A stretch of DNA of 64,000 nucleotides from assembly GCA_958496175.1 (NCBI GenBank), contig OY292278.1:13330001-13394000 (forward strand), given 5' to 3'. Source of the stretch: Sisyra terminalis (Eukaryota > Arthropoda > Insecta > Neuroptera > Sisyridae). The notes beneath the pieces are model-generated. The model saw only the letters and a list, made by a program, of their open reading frames with translations. It was not told the origin of the DNA and did no database searches. Within the stretch, counting starts at the first letter, position 1; each line of letters starts with the position of its first letter. Shown one piece after another: positions 13,873 to 25,700 of this stretch. Made by a program: the position numbers and the translations under genes.

Positions 13873-16800
13873 CCATGGCGAGGACCTTATTGTTACTCCG
13901 TTTGCCCAGATCTTAGCGAGTTTGCGCAGTATTCGCACCAATTTCTTGTCCCTCACCAATGTGCCGATTTCAAAGTAAGAAAATTTATCTAGAGCATGCG
14001 AATGGGATGCAGATTTTCAATGCATCTGTTGATTGTTTACAGATCCCGACGCTCGTCGGGCGCAACAATTGCTGCAGCTCCTGCACCTCGACCTTTCAAT
14101 CAAAATGACGAGGCTTACATGAAACTTGCTATGGAAACCATGGAGGAACTAGACTGGTGTTTGGATCAATTGGAAACGATTCAAACCCATCGCTCTGTTT
14201 CCGACATGGCTTCCTTAAAGGTATTTTAGAGTGGAATATATTGGGCAATAACATCTTAAAAATATGACTCGTTTATTTTGATAGTGGCGTAAGTCCATTT
14301 CAAGGACGGTCTACATGGTTATTCTTCTTCCACCGTAAACAAGTTGACGCCAAATATAATTTTTTTTTAAAAAACCGAATGCCAAAAAATTGCTCATGAA
14401 TTGCTCTTTCGAAATACACAATTGCTCCGCTGCTATCATTAATCATTAATTAATCGTAATTAAAAACCAAAATTTAATTCCCGATTATCTCTAATTATAT
14501 GGACTTAATTTTATTGTAATTGGTGCCAAAAAATTGCTCATCCTTTTTTCTGATAATACGATGAATTTTTTGTTCATGAAATCGTTTTTAATTACTTAAT
14601 TAAATAAATAATTATTTTACGGCTTTAAGCCCGCGAGTAATAATTGTGACGTCATCGTCGCGCGACAATTTGCTTGTCGCTTTTATGAGGACAAGCCATA
14701 GTGACTTATTTGGTTACATGTGTATACATCCATGAAAAGAATTCCGGTGTTTACTATTTTATTCATAATATTGACTACTAGTTTATGTCATTTTTTGCAA
14801 TAGATAAAAAGAAAAAATAATAAAAAACGTATTTTGCCACGGACACGAAGAACAAAGTTAAGTAGCTGTTCCATCAAAAATTCACTGTGACCACTTGATC
14901 GAAGCTCAAATCGGAGGAGACAAAGATTTGAAAACATTATTTAAAGGAATTATTTTTTAAAAAAAAACTTACAGGCACAAATTCATCATTGAACGGAGTC
15001 CATCACCTGCTCCATAAATGTGTCATGAAAGTTTTCAACAGGGAAATCTAAGAAATTTCAGAGTAACTAAATTGTTTTTGCTCTTAAAAGCAAGATCACT
15101 GAAATTGTCCTACTCCTCTTGTTATTATTATTTTATAATTAAGCCAACAATATAAGTTTGTTTACATGGATGTATACACATGTAACCTAATAAGTCACTA
15201 TGCCTTGTTCGCTTGTCGTAAAATAATTATTTATTTAATTAATTAATTAAAAACGATTTTATGAACAAAAAATTCATCATTATTATCAGAAAAAAGGATG
15301 AGCAATTTTTTGGCACCAATTACAATAAAATTAAGTCCATATAATTAGAGATAATCGGGAATTAAATTTTGGTTTTTTAATTACAATTAATTAATGATTA
15401 ATGATAGCAGTGGAGCAACTGTGTATTTCGAAAGAGCAATTCATGAGCAATTTTTTGGAATTCGGTTTTTTAAAAAAAAATAATATTTGGCGTCAACGTT
15501 GTTTACGGTTCTTCTTCTTGTCACTAGAACAAAAAAAAATATTTAACTGCTAAGTTTTGCCAAATTACTGATTTCATTTTAGTTGTTAACAAAAACGCCA
15601 ACTATTCCCTCCTCCTTAGTATTTTATGTTCCTATGGTTAAAAATGATAACACTATAGGGATTGTTTTTGAAATCGACTTAACTTACTTTCAAAATAAAC
15701 GGTTGTAACATATAAAATTGACCCACTTTATGATGTTGTGGTCTTGATCACTGCTCTTTACTCCAGTGCGTGGGCTTAAGCTCCGCAATAACTGGAAATT
15801 TTATTTCTATGTTAGGTACCTAGTAACTAAAAGAACCAATAGAGTTAGTAAAAACTATTAAAGTTATATAAGGACTAAAAATTAAACTATAAAATTCAAG
15901 TTTGAGCTCCCATTGATTTTTAATAAGATATGTTAGTAAATTTTTAGACCTATAATACCATTTAAATACAATTAACCAAAAATTTTGATTCAATTTAATA
16001 TTTCTTGTCAACAACTGGATTTGAACTTGGATTAAGTGATTACCAACTTATATTGACTTCAAATCTCACCCTTTTCCAGCGTTTATTTTTGCGAATTTAT
16101 CATTGTTAAAACGTAGAAATTTTAAAATCTGGATATTAGAACCTGAAATACTTAGATTCCGTAAGAAATTTAAGGAACTCGCCTGTTAACTGAAGAGAAT
16201 TCAAAAAAAAAAAACGTTACTCTATATATATTTGAACAGAAAGTCTAAGTCTAATGCTAAAGAAACGAGTTGAAAGATGGGATTTGGGGACAGAAAATTT
16301 TACAAAGATTATCAAAATCCTTCAAGTAGTTTTATGATATGGCCATTAAAACGCAAAAGCTATAAGAGATACTTCAATAAACGATATCCTGTAATATATT
16401 ACTACATGATTTCTCCCTAATATTTGTTCCGTTTTGGTACCAAGAACTTATGTAAAGTCAAAAGAAGATTTCAAAATAAATAAGAATACACAAAAATGAT
16501 TTATTCTTCTGTAATGTGAATAAGAAAAAAAAATGGAAGTACCGTAGAGTTCTGCGAGATCTCTTTGGATCCCGTAAGATCAAAAATATCCAGTTCCACA
16601 AATATTTAGCCAAATATTGCCTTAGGAATTTGCATTCTCTTTTGCAAATAGATAAATTAATTCATTTGCAAATAAATTCCTTATTCCGATTACATATACT
16701 GTAGACAATCGTATCAGTTAGCAAAAGTGTAACAAATATATTGAAAAGCGGGGAAAATAAATCCAAAATCTAGTAGAGTAATGCATTCCTCATAATAACT

Positions 16801-19800
16801 TGAATCTTTACAAATTTTAGCCAAGTTGTTATTGCCTAATTTTATTCAAATTCCCTTCAACGTTTCTTCATTTATATTTGCTTTTAGTTCAAGCGGATGT
16901 TGAACAAAGAGCTATCCCATTTCTCCGAGTCAAGCAAATCTGGCAATCAAATTTCCGAATATATCTGCTCCACATTTTTGGGTAAAACCGACTTCAAATT
17001 CCAAAATAATTCATTGTTTAATCATTTGAATATATATTTTTTTATAGATAAGCAACAAGAGTTAGATATTCCATCATTACGAATTGATGACTCGGTTGAT
17101 CCACGCGCACCTGGAAAGAAAAAGGAACGTCCACCTCGATCTGGACCCGGTTCGACAATGTCTCAAATTCATGGCGTCAATCGAAGACCACTTTGCCATA
17201 CAAATTCATTTACAGGAGAAAAATTGCCGGTTTATGGAGTGGAAACGATATATGAAGAAGAATTAGGAAAAGTAGTGAAGATAAAACTTGTTTGGTGGAT
17301 TGTTTTTAATGATTGTTTTTATGGTTTTAGTGCTTAGCGGATATAGATAAATGGGGAATTGATATATTTAGAATATCAGAAATGTCCAACTCTAAACCGT
17401 TAACTTGTATTGCGTATACTGCGTTTCAGGTAATTAAATTGTTAATAATTATTTACAACGACAATAATTTATTTTTAAATTCAAATTGTTAAGAGTTTGA
17501 AATTTCCCAATCTCGAAATGTCGAAAATAGTTCAAACACTGAGGCCATAATGAAAATTTACCATGTATCATAAATCGTGTGCTTAATAGAATTTCTCAAT
17601 CATGAAACGTTTTTTTATAAAATTTTCCCAAGATTTTGTTTCGTTTTTACGGTTATATTACTTATTTTGGCAAGTTCGTTTGGGTTTGTTTCAGGACACA
17701 TAACAACTATACTATTTATTTTAATACACACACGTTTATACCTTTTTACCAATTATTTACCTATTTTCCGCGTCTAGAAGGTTTCAGACTATTCCAGGCA
17801 TTTCTCGTAGATTCGAATGATTTCCATCTCTTTTTCACATTTGAATCTCACGGAAATTGTTCAGAAATGTCTTCTGTATCTCCTCCATCTCATTGTTAGA
17901 ACTTTCGAATGTTCTTAAACCGCAACAATTGAATATTATTGTTGGGGTGTAAACGTTTGGTGGTCTTTTTTTCTTGTTCTATGCGACTTTTAACGGTAAA
18001 ACTGCTAAAATTTTTTAGTCTTCAAACTAAGTTTTAAAGCTTTAAAAGCTATGTGTGATTTTAAAATTGAAAATTTCAAGAAAAACTTTGAATTAATTTT
18101 TTCATTTCATATTAAAATTTTCATGAGAAAATTTCAAATGTTAGAAAAAGTAGACCATTGTCAATTTTATTTGATATATTTTAAAATTTGACATAATTTG
18201 CCAGATAATTCAACTTTTAAAATTGTTAAAACAATTTTCCCTTCTTTGTGTAATTGAGCACTCAAATTATTTGGTTCTAGTTTTTGGTTTTAACTATGAA
18301 ATTTCACCATAATTATAAATGATATTTAACCAGATAGCTCAATAATTATATAGGTACGACATAAACATATAATTTGCCGCATTAATTTGTGTAATTTTTA
18401 TTTAAAACACATAGTTAATACCCTTTCTTCTACTAAAACGTGGAAAGCTGTATAACGAAAAAAGAAAACAGGTTATTATTTCAATCGGCATAACTTTATG
18501 GATTTTGAATTTTCTGCTCAAAGGTTTGAACAATTAAATTAAGATTTTACTATTAATAGTAGTTATTTTACTATTATAATAGTAGTAATAATACTTGTAC
18601 TACTATTCTGAGATTGATTTTAATATTTCAATTTATTTAGTATAAAATTACACAATACATTTTCTTATAGGTACTGTTTTATTTGATATACTCTTTTTGA
18701 TAATAATATAACAAAATTGATTTTTTATTCAATTACAAAAAGGGATCGAAGACGAATACTCTTAAAATAAAATAAATTGGTTTCAAATTGAATTGATTAC
18801 CAATAAGTTATTTGCATCTACCTAAAAAGGGACATGGGAAGAAATAAGAATAAAAAACAATACAAATAACTCATTTATCTGACAACAAAAATACAAACTT
18901 AACAAACTTTAAACTTTTTTTTTGATTAGTTCTTCTTTTTTTTTATTATTTAAATAAATAATTAGATGGAAAGAAACTCCTGAGATTTATTCATTTATGC
19001 TCTCATTGCCGTTTATTTGTCACAAACACAAAAGCTTTCAATGAAAAAGTGGACTATAAAGTGGAGCTTTTATAGGAACAATGACTTCATTCTGATTTCC
19101 CTTGATGTTTGCTCCAACAAAGAATCAAATTTAAAGTTTTATCGTTAAGTTATTTTCGATAGAAGTAAAATATACAATCTCATTTGCATACTTGATAGTT
19201 TTCAACGATGTATTGGAGATATGAAATTGAGAAATGTTGCTATGGCAACTATCGAAAAGAAATATAGATATCATTTGCATTTTAATATTTAATTTGCAAG
19301 GCTGATAATAACCATAATGTAAAACTATTAATTCTGAGAAATTATCGCAGGAAACATGTAATTTATAAAAAGTTTCTAAGTACCTACTTACTGTAAATTA
19401 TAATTGTCTGTAATTAATTTGTTAATTTTTTTTACAGAGTCGAGATTTATTGAAAAGTCTATTAATACCCCCGAAAACATTTTTAACATTTATGATGACC
19501 CTTGAAGACCATTACGTGAAAGATAATCCTTTCCATAACAGTGTACATGCGGCGGATGTTACCCAAAGTACACATGTTTTACTTAACACTCCAGCGTTGG
19601 ATGCTGTTTTTACACCCCTGGAAATAACAGCAGCGCTTTTCGCAGCTACTGTACATGACGTAGACCACCCGGGCCTCACTAATCAGTTCCTAATCAACTC
19701 CAGTAATTACCTTAATTTACATGTTGCCCCTATGGAATTTACTGTTCAATATCATTCATTTCAGGTTCTGAACTTGCGCTTATGTACAACGATGAGAGTG

Positions 19801-20719
19801 TACTTGAAAATCATCATCTAGCCGTTGCTTTCAAATTACTTCAGAATGAGGGCTGTGACATATTTTGCAATATGGGAAAGAAGCAAAGACAAACATTAAG
19901 AAAGATGGTTATTGATATGGTAGGATTATTAAAGTATTTATTCGAGAAATGAAGAATTAAAACTTTGGTTTTTCTTATAGGTGCTATCTACAGATATGTC
20001 CAAGCATATGAGTTTGTTGGCTGATTTGAAAACTATGGTAGAAACAAAGAAAGTTGCAGGATCAGGAGTTTTGCTTCTGGATAACTATACTGATCGAATT
20101 CAAGTATTTATTTAATGCTTTAGAAATATTTTTTTTCTAATTTTTCTCTTTTAAAATTTTAGGTCTTAGAAAATTTAGTACATTGCGCAGATTTAAGTAA
20201 CCCAACCAAACCATTGAATTTATACAGGCGATGGGTTGATTTACTTATGGAAGAGTTCTTTCAACAGGGAGATCGTGAAAGGGAGCAAAATATGGATATC
20301 AGTCCAATGTGTGATCGTCATTCTGCTACAATAGAAAAATCACAAGTATAAACCTAAATTGCATTACTAAAACGGATGTGGTAAAATGTTAATTGTTAAC
20401 TATATTTCAGGTTGGTTTTATTGATTATATCGTTCACCCGTTGTGGGAAACGTGGGCCGATTTGGTTCATCCAGATGCACAAGACATTCTCGATACTCTA
20501 GAAGAAAACAGGGATTGGTATCAGTCAATGATCCCGCCAAGTCCGCCGTCTGGGTCGAATTCGGGTGGAGCAGGAACTCCACAGCAATCACAGGATCAAG
20601 GCGACGAGTATGAAGAGGAACGACGTCCTGAAAAAATACGCTTTCAAGTCACGCTAGAAGAGGGGGAAACGGAAGATTGCGATACGGAAATTAGTAATGA
20701 GGGAGCAGCAGGAATGTGA
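13873..20719 (+). CDS. dnc: cAMP-specific 3',5'-cyclic phosphodiesterase (PDE4, dunce), 3' ten exons
   Basis: Hydrolyses cAMP to AMP in the cytosol and ends cAMP signalling. Ten exons join in one frame for 576 codons: 13873-13974, 14043-14220, 16888-16981, 17048-17271, 17331-17429, 19438-19702, 19765-19919, 19981-20103, 20163-20345 and 20411-20719 (stop TGA). All introns are GT-AG. The order is UCR1 end ([12 protein letters not shown]), UCR2, linker, catalytic HD domain and an acidic tail, matching insect dunce throughout. The residues known from PDE4 to bind metal or substrate are present: [23 protein letters not shown] and the invariant Gln of SQVGFIDYI. The gene is partial: the 5' exons carrying the start codon and the PKA site of UCR1 lie outside the window or were not recognised. 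The catalytic domain shows no damage. Confidence 0.96.
14333..15508. mobile_element. Long-armed inverted-repeat element in a dunce intron
   Basis: The left arm (from 14333: CCGTAAACAA then GTTGACGCC) and right arm (ending 15508: GGCGTCAACGTTGTTTACGG) are inverted copies extending inward for about 350-400 bp, including matched blocks such as ATGTGTATACATCCATG. The flanks are TTCTTCCA and TTCTTCTT, a possible imperfect 8-bp target duplication, but low in complexity. The core (about 14760-15120) has no transposase. On the minus strand it contains one 52-codon frame ([20 protein letters not shown]...) and a stretch bounded by splice-like AG and GTAAGT. Both are unexplained. Confidence 0.7.
15509..16887. 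other. Remainder of the dunce intron 14221-16887
   Basis: AT-rich intron sequence ending in the acceptor CTTTTAG at 16881-16887. A minus-strand tRNA B-box-like stretch lies near 16010-16035 but I could not fold a tRNA around it. The short frame at 16516-16704 has no coding features. Confidence 0.55.
17331..20719 (+). other. dnc: dunce catalytic-domain exons
   Basis: These seven exons encode the HD-type phosphodiesterase fold. The core starts at [15 protein letters not shown]. The catalytic acid His is in the HNSVHAAD block (exon 19438-19702), metal-binding His/Asp in HDVDHPG (same exon), a further metal-binding Asp in CADLSNP (20163-20345), and the purine-selective Gln spans the 20345/20411 junction. 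The tail is acidic with a [12 protein letters not shown] stretch near the place where vertebrate long forms carry an ERK site; that correspondence is only positional. One conserved-site change is visible: RKMVIDM where most family members have I or V at the last position. Confidence 0.9.
17430..19437. other. dunce intron, 2.0 kb
   Basis: It begins with the donor GTAATT and ends with the acceptor TTTTTTTACAG. Two overlapping open frames at 17577-17899 have no domain and look accidental. Short Thr-Ala-Thr-rich microsatellite-like runs occur near 18550-18610. I see no nested gene. Confidence 0.6.
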
Positions 20720-22320
20720 CGGAGACTACTGGGCCTTTGTAGAAAATTACACGCAAAAGTGCAACTATGGTGGCGTGTTCGACAGTGATCGAACCGATCC
20801 CATATTAGAGCACTGTAGTCTCTTTTCAAAAACCCAAAAAAAAAATCAAACTTTATTAAATACGTAATCCCAAAAAGTTTCGTTGCATTCTGGACGAATT
20901 TCTTCACTCGTCATTTTTTTAATCTCGAATGATCAAATGAACAAATACCATTTGATATTAATTAACTATTTCAAGTCAATTTGAAAATGACTAGTACGGT
21001 AGAAACACTTGTTCTGACTGATCCATGATAATTTGGCTGTGATATTTTTGATGAAATTGAATACGTAACAACTCGTTTTATTCAACCCAGCCATTGAAAC
21101 TATAAAATTTTATCAATCTAAGAAAAAATATTCGTATATTACTTTCGTCCAGAATCAATGATGACTTTTTCTTGATTCTTCAATGTCGATGAATACATCA
21201 AATCTAATTTTTAGTTGTTAAAAAACACGTTTTTATTTTTCAAATTTTAAATTATGCATTTTAATGATGCTTTTCTACAAGTATTTGTAAATATTTTAAA
21301 AAAAAAGAGTATAATTCCCCCAAAATGTTAGGAAAAAAATTACATTTTGATTTTAGTTAATCCTTCATGATATTTTATCACTTTCTTGATTTTTTCTTTT
21401 TTTATGAATGAAATTGCTGGTTGATAACACCAAATTATTGTTTTCACATAATTAATTTAACATAATTAACCCAATAATTGCATAAATGTGCATTAAATCT
21501 AGTCTATACATGATTGTGTAATAATATTTAGAAAAAGAAAAATGTAACTACACTTTCGTGTATCTCTTTCAGTATCTCTCATAGCAAATCTTGCCCAAGA
21601 AACCCTTTGTAGAACATAATATATTTGACATAATATTTATAGAAAATTGGTGTGATTCAAACATATAGGTAGCAAATAATCAGTAATACATATTTAAAAT
21701 AATTATTAACATAAGCTCTACCTACACCAACTGAACAAAGAAAACCCTTTTAGTTTGTTTCGCAATTAATTATTTTTATTTATCTTTCTTTTTTTTTTGA
21801 TTGAAGTTTCAATATTGTAATTAAAATAATACGCAACACCAATTTGGTGACTTTATGAATAGAGTTAAGTGTAAAATATTTTTTGAGGTGCGGGCACCTA
21901 GTTTCTGAAATTCAAATAATTCAAAATAATACAATGCATAATAAATGTATAAATGTCGACTTCATATCTCTGTCATTGTAAATATCTCTGTCTTTTTGAA
22001 AACAGAAAATGTGTTTTATTGATTCATTCTTTACTATATAATATTCTCGATAAACTTTCCATCTTAAATTTATCACCATTACCAACAAAAACTGGTTTAT
22101 TTTGGCGACTAATTGGTGCTTAAATCAAATTTTTTTTTCGCAAAGAATCACAAAGAGTTAAGAAGAAAATTTAAAATTTTAACCTTTATTAATTTTTTTG
22201 CCCGAAAGAAACCTTAATCAATAGATTGAAATTTTTTTTCATGTGTAATAATGGATACACGTAAGAATTTATACTTCATTGGTTAGAGTAAATATTAATA
22301 TTAATCTCCATTGTTTCAGG
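20720..22320 (+). other. Probable dunce 3' UTR and downstream DNA
   Basis: The sequence after the TGA is open for a long 3' UTR. The first clear AATAAA is at 21940-21945, followed by T/GT-rich sequence. Two TGTAAATA boxes (about 21286 and 21977) match the Pumilio RNA-binding consensus, which occurs by chance in AT-rich DNA, so this is weak. There is no other gene. Confidence 0.4.
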
Positions 22321-22340
22321 TCTAACTTAACTTATAATAA

Positions 22341-22705
22341 AAAAATAAGTCAAGATGTCGTACACCGAATTTATCCAAGTTTTCTTTTATTTATTTCACT
22401 TTTCAACGTTTCGTCAGTGTAATTCCGACTTCATCAGACAACCTTAAAATATTGCTTGAAAACTCATAAGTAGTCTCGTAATATAAATTATTACATTAAA
22501 CATCTGGTAAAAAATTTAGTCTGAGAACAAAATAAAAAGTCAAATGTAATAATTTAAATCCCAAGGCTATGTGTTTTCAATGAATATTTAAGGTTGCCTG
22601 ATGAAGTCGGAGTTACACTGACAAAACGTTACAAATTAAAATAAATAAAGAAAAATATGCATAAAATTGGTCTACATTATCCTGACTTATATTTTATTAT
22701 AAATA
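22341..22705. repeat. 140-bp inverted pair with hammerhead-ribozyme-like cores
   Basis: Arm 1 (about 22341-22480, minus strand sense) and arm 2 (about 22565-22705, plus strand) are inverted copies. Each carries CTGATGA, a short stem-loop (GTCGG...CTGAC), then GAAAC (arm 1, 22408-22437) or AAAAC (arm 2, 22598-22627), followed by an AAATAAATAAA-type tail. CUGAUGA-stem-GAAA is the conserved order of the hammerhead core, and such cores occur in Penelope-like retroelements. Here one extra A follows CUGAUGA, and I could not find a matching stem I, so activity is doubtful. No reverse transcriptase is present. Confidence 0.5.
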
Positions 22706-25700
22706 TTAATAACTGCTGGTACTGAAATTACAAAAATTTAATTCAACTTCTTATTTTTGTGTCTTAAATTGATTTAATCTAAAAATATTGCTCTAACTTT
22801 CAATTGTACCTACATTTAGTCTAGTTATTGCTTTAATAATTATTAATAATACAATCCAAAACACCTAAATTCAAAAGCTCTGCTTAAATATCAAAAGAAC
22901 AAAGGAAAAAAAATATATATTTCTCTATAAAATTGATGGATCATTTGTGATTTTTACGCATGATATTTTGTAGAATTTCACCAGTTTAGTCCCTTAATAA
23001 AGAAGACTTGAATCCGATTCTTCTAACGTGGTTAAAGAAGTATAACTTCAAAAAAAAAAATCAAAACTGATACTATACAAACAATAGCAAAAACCACATG
23101 AGCATAAGATAGGTTCCTAATATTATATCTACGATCTTAGTTTCAAAACAAAATTTAAATTCATTTTCAATTCATCTGTATAAGTTTTAATTCCAAGGAT
23201 CACGAGTATTTGGAAAAAATAATTAAATCAGTTTAAACTATCATTGATTGGCAAATGATAGTTTAAACTGATTTAACTATTTTTTAAGTATCCTTTTAAG
23301 TACTTTAATTATTTATTTGATTTAAGAAATCAAGAAAAGGAAGAATTGAAAAAATATTATTGTATATTTCGTCAACCATTTGATTTCACCAAATTTGAGA
23401 CAAAAGATAACGAAATATTTACTGAGATTACAAAATTTTATTAATTTATTTTCAGAACGCACAATTTAAAAGGTAAGCAGAAAGAAAAGCATTATTTGCC
23501 GGATTAAATAATCTTTTTTCCCCATTTTTTTTTTGTGTGGAGAATCTTGTTTTGTGGTAGAATTTATCGATAAAACACATTTTTTTCTTCATTAAAAATG
23601 GTCACACGTTCCGCACCATACCTATATAAAGTTTATATCAAGTTTTTATAATTGTTTTATTCATATTTGTTCATATACTTACCTGGAATGGTAACAGCGC
23701 TGGCGCTGCACATTTTTATATTTTATTTTATTTTTAAAAATTAATATATAAATATATATGATAAAATTTACTAGTACCTATGGTCATTGATGAATTCTCT
23801 TTAATCATAAAAAAAATAATGTCAATCTCTTGAAATTCAGCGGCGAATGTTTTGGATCTTTTGAATCATTTCCTATCTGTTGGCAAAACGGTCGAAATGA
23901 TTTCACTAAGCATACAAACGGAACAAGGTTTTATTTTGTTGTTTTTAAATATTTATTTTAAATTATTTCTTATTTAAGTTATTTATATTTCGAATTATAT
24001 GCAAAAGTGAGATGTTTTGGCAAAAGCAGGGTCATTATTAAAAACCACACTGTTTTCTGTACAAAAAAAAAAGTATATAAAAATGAATTATGATGTTATA
24101 ATCGTATTAGATTAATTAAAATAAAGAAAGTATAACAAAAAAAGAGAATGAGCTTGTGATATTTGTAGACAAAACTAACTTGTTAGAGATTGATACTTCA
24201 TTTCAAAAGAAAATGTCTTGAAATTTAAAATAGACTTAATTTTGTCTGTTGATTTTTCGCCCGTCACCAATATATTTGTATCTGAGAAGAACAATAGGTA
24301 TATTTTTCAATTTTGTTAAGTTTTATATTCATTTTTTTTTTTTTTGAAACTAAGAAATATATTTGCAATATAAACGATATGTTCATGTTTTGGGAGATTT
24401 GGATCAAATAGTCCAAATAATATGATTATCTGCACTTAAGTCAATAGGTAAACTTATTCCTTTTTTCATATAAATTATTTTACTAATATCTGAGTGGCAT
24501 TTTTAGGTCCATTCGCATCAGTATAGTTTACCATTTAAACAAGGATTCCTTTGGTGTATTAAGGGAAAAAAATTACAGGCTTTATAATTGTATGAAATAT
24601 TATTAAATAACAACATCAAATTGATGAAATATACCATATGTTTCTGAAAATTTAAAATCGTGAAATCTGCATCTTGAAATATTGGCAATGTCTTTTAGGA
24701 TATTGGCAGTGTTTTGCAGGGAAAATTTCCACAACTCCCGTCTTCTATAGCGAAAAATAAATCTAAGCAGAAATACTACTGATGTATTGGAATGTCACTC
24801 AGGTGAAGTTGCAAGTATTGCAAATGAATTACTATGGTTAGGATTTTTATTTTTCATTTTTAGTGTCGGCTTATGTTTAGGTACAGAGCGTTAGCGATGT
24901 TTGCGTCTTCAGAAAAAAAAATACTTTTTACTATTTTATTATCGTTAAATGTTTTAAAATTTACAATTTTATCAATTTTTTTTCATTGTTAAATCAACCT
25001 TTTACACAAAAAAACAATTTTTGTTGTTTGGTGCACTGTTTTTATGTGAAAGAACAACAAACTTTCAAATGTATAAAATCCATCATTGTTTTGGCTTGAT
25101 AGCCAAGTTTAAACGCCAAAATATTTTTGCTATAAATTGAAATTTGATCGATACTAACAATAACAAAATATTGTCTAATATTTTGTATCAATTCGTAAGT
25201 AAAGGTTTAAATGATTTATAAATGCCATTTTGTATTGGTTTTTGAAAATTTTTTCATATTTTTGGGCTAATTTTTGGAAAATATCTTCTGAACTCTGAGC
25301 TTTAATTTATAAATTGTGAATATATTTCTTAGTTATTATCGTCTAGTTATGCACTTTTGAGTCTTTAAGTCATTTCGTTTAAAGAACTGAAAAATATACT
25401 TTTTCATATTAATAGAAATACATTACCAATTCAACATATCTCTCTAGAAAATATCAATTTCATACCATAAATTGTTTTAAACATTAACTGTATGATAAAT
25501 TAGATAAGTTAAAGTTAAGTTTTCTGTTTTAACAACCAAAAGTATTTATAATCAAAAAATAACATAAGAGTTAATTAAAACATAAATGTGCAGTTAAAAG
25601 TATGTACATTTGTCATAAACGCTTCCAGAAAGTGAGGTACCTAGTGGTTAAACTGTATGTGACAAAAAATATTTACTCTTCGTTTGTCTAATAACTATTT

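Larger units (their letters stand above)
13873..17271 (+). other. dnc: dunce regulatory exons (UCR1 end, UCR2, linker)
   Basis: Exon 13873-13974 ends UCR1. Exon 14043-14220 holds UCR2 ([20 protein letters not shown]). 16888-16981 continues it ([19 protein letters not shown]...). 17048-17271 is a basic, Pro-rich linker ([15 protein letters not shown]) leading to the catalytic core. In PDE4, UCR1 and UCR2 dimerise and cap the active site. The intron between the first two exons is only 68 bp and is open in frame from an ATG at 13996, so a retained-intron or internally initiated transcript could encode a UCR1-less form. That is inference; no promoter was seen there. Confidence 0.85.

Noticed and set aside
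16516..16704. 62-codon frame in a dunce intron
   Set aside because: No domain; Lys/Leu/Ile-rich low-information composition, inside an intron bounded by clear dunce exons.
17577..17899. Two overlapping frames in the 2 kb dunce intron
   Set aside because: Hydrophobic AT-rich composition, no splice support, no recognisable domain.
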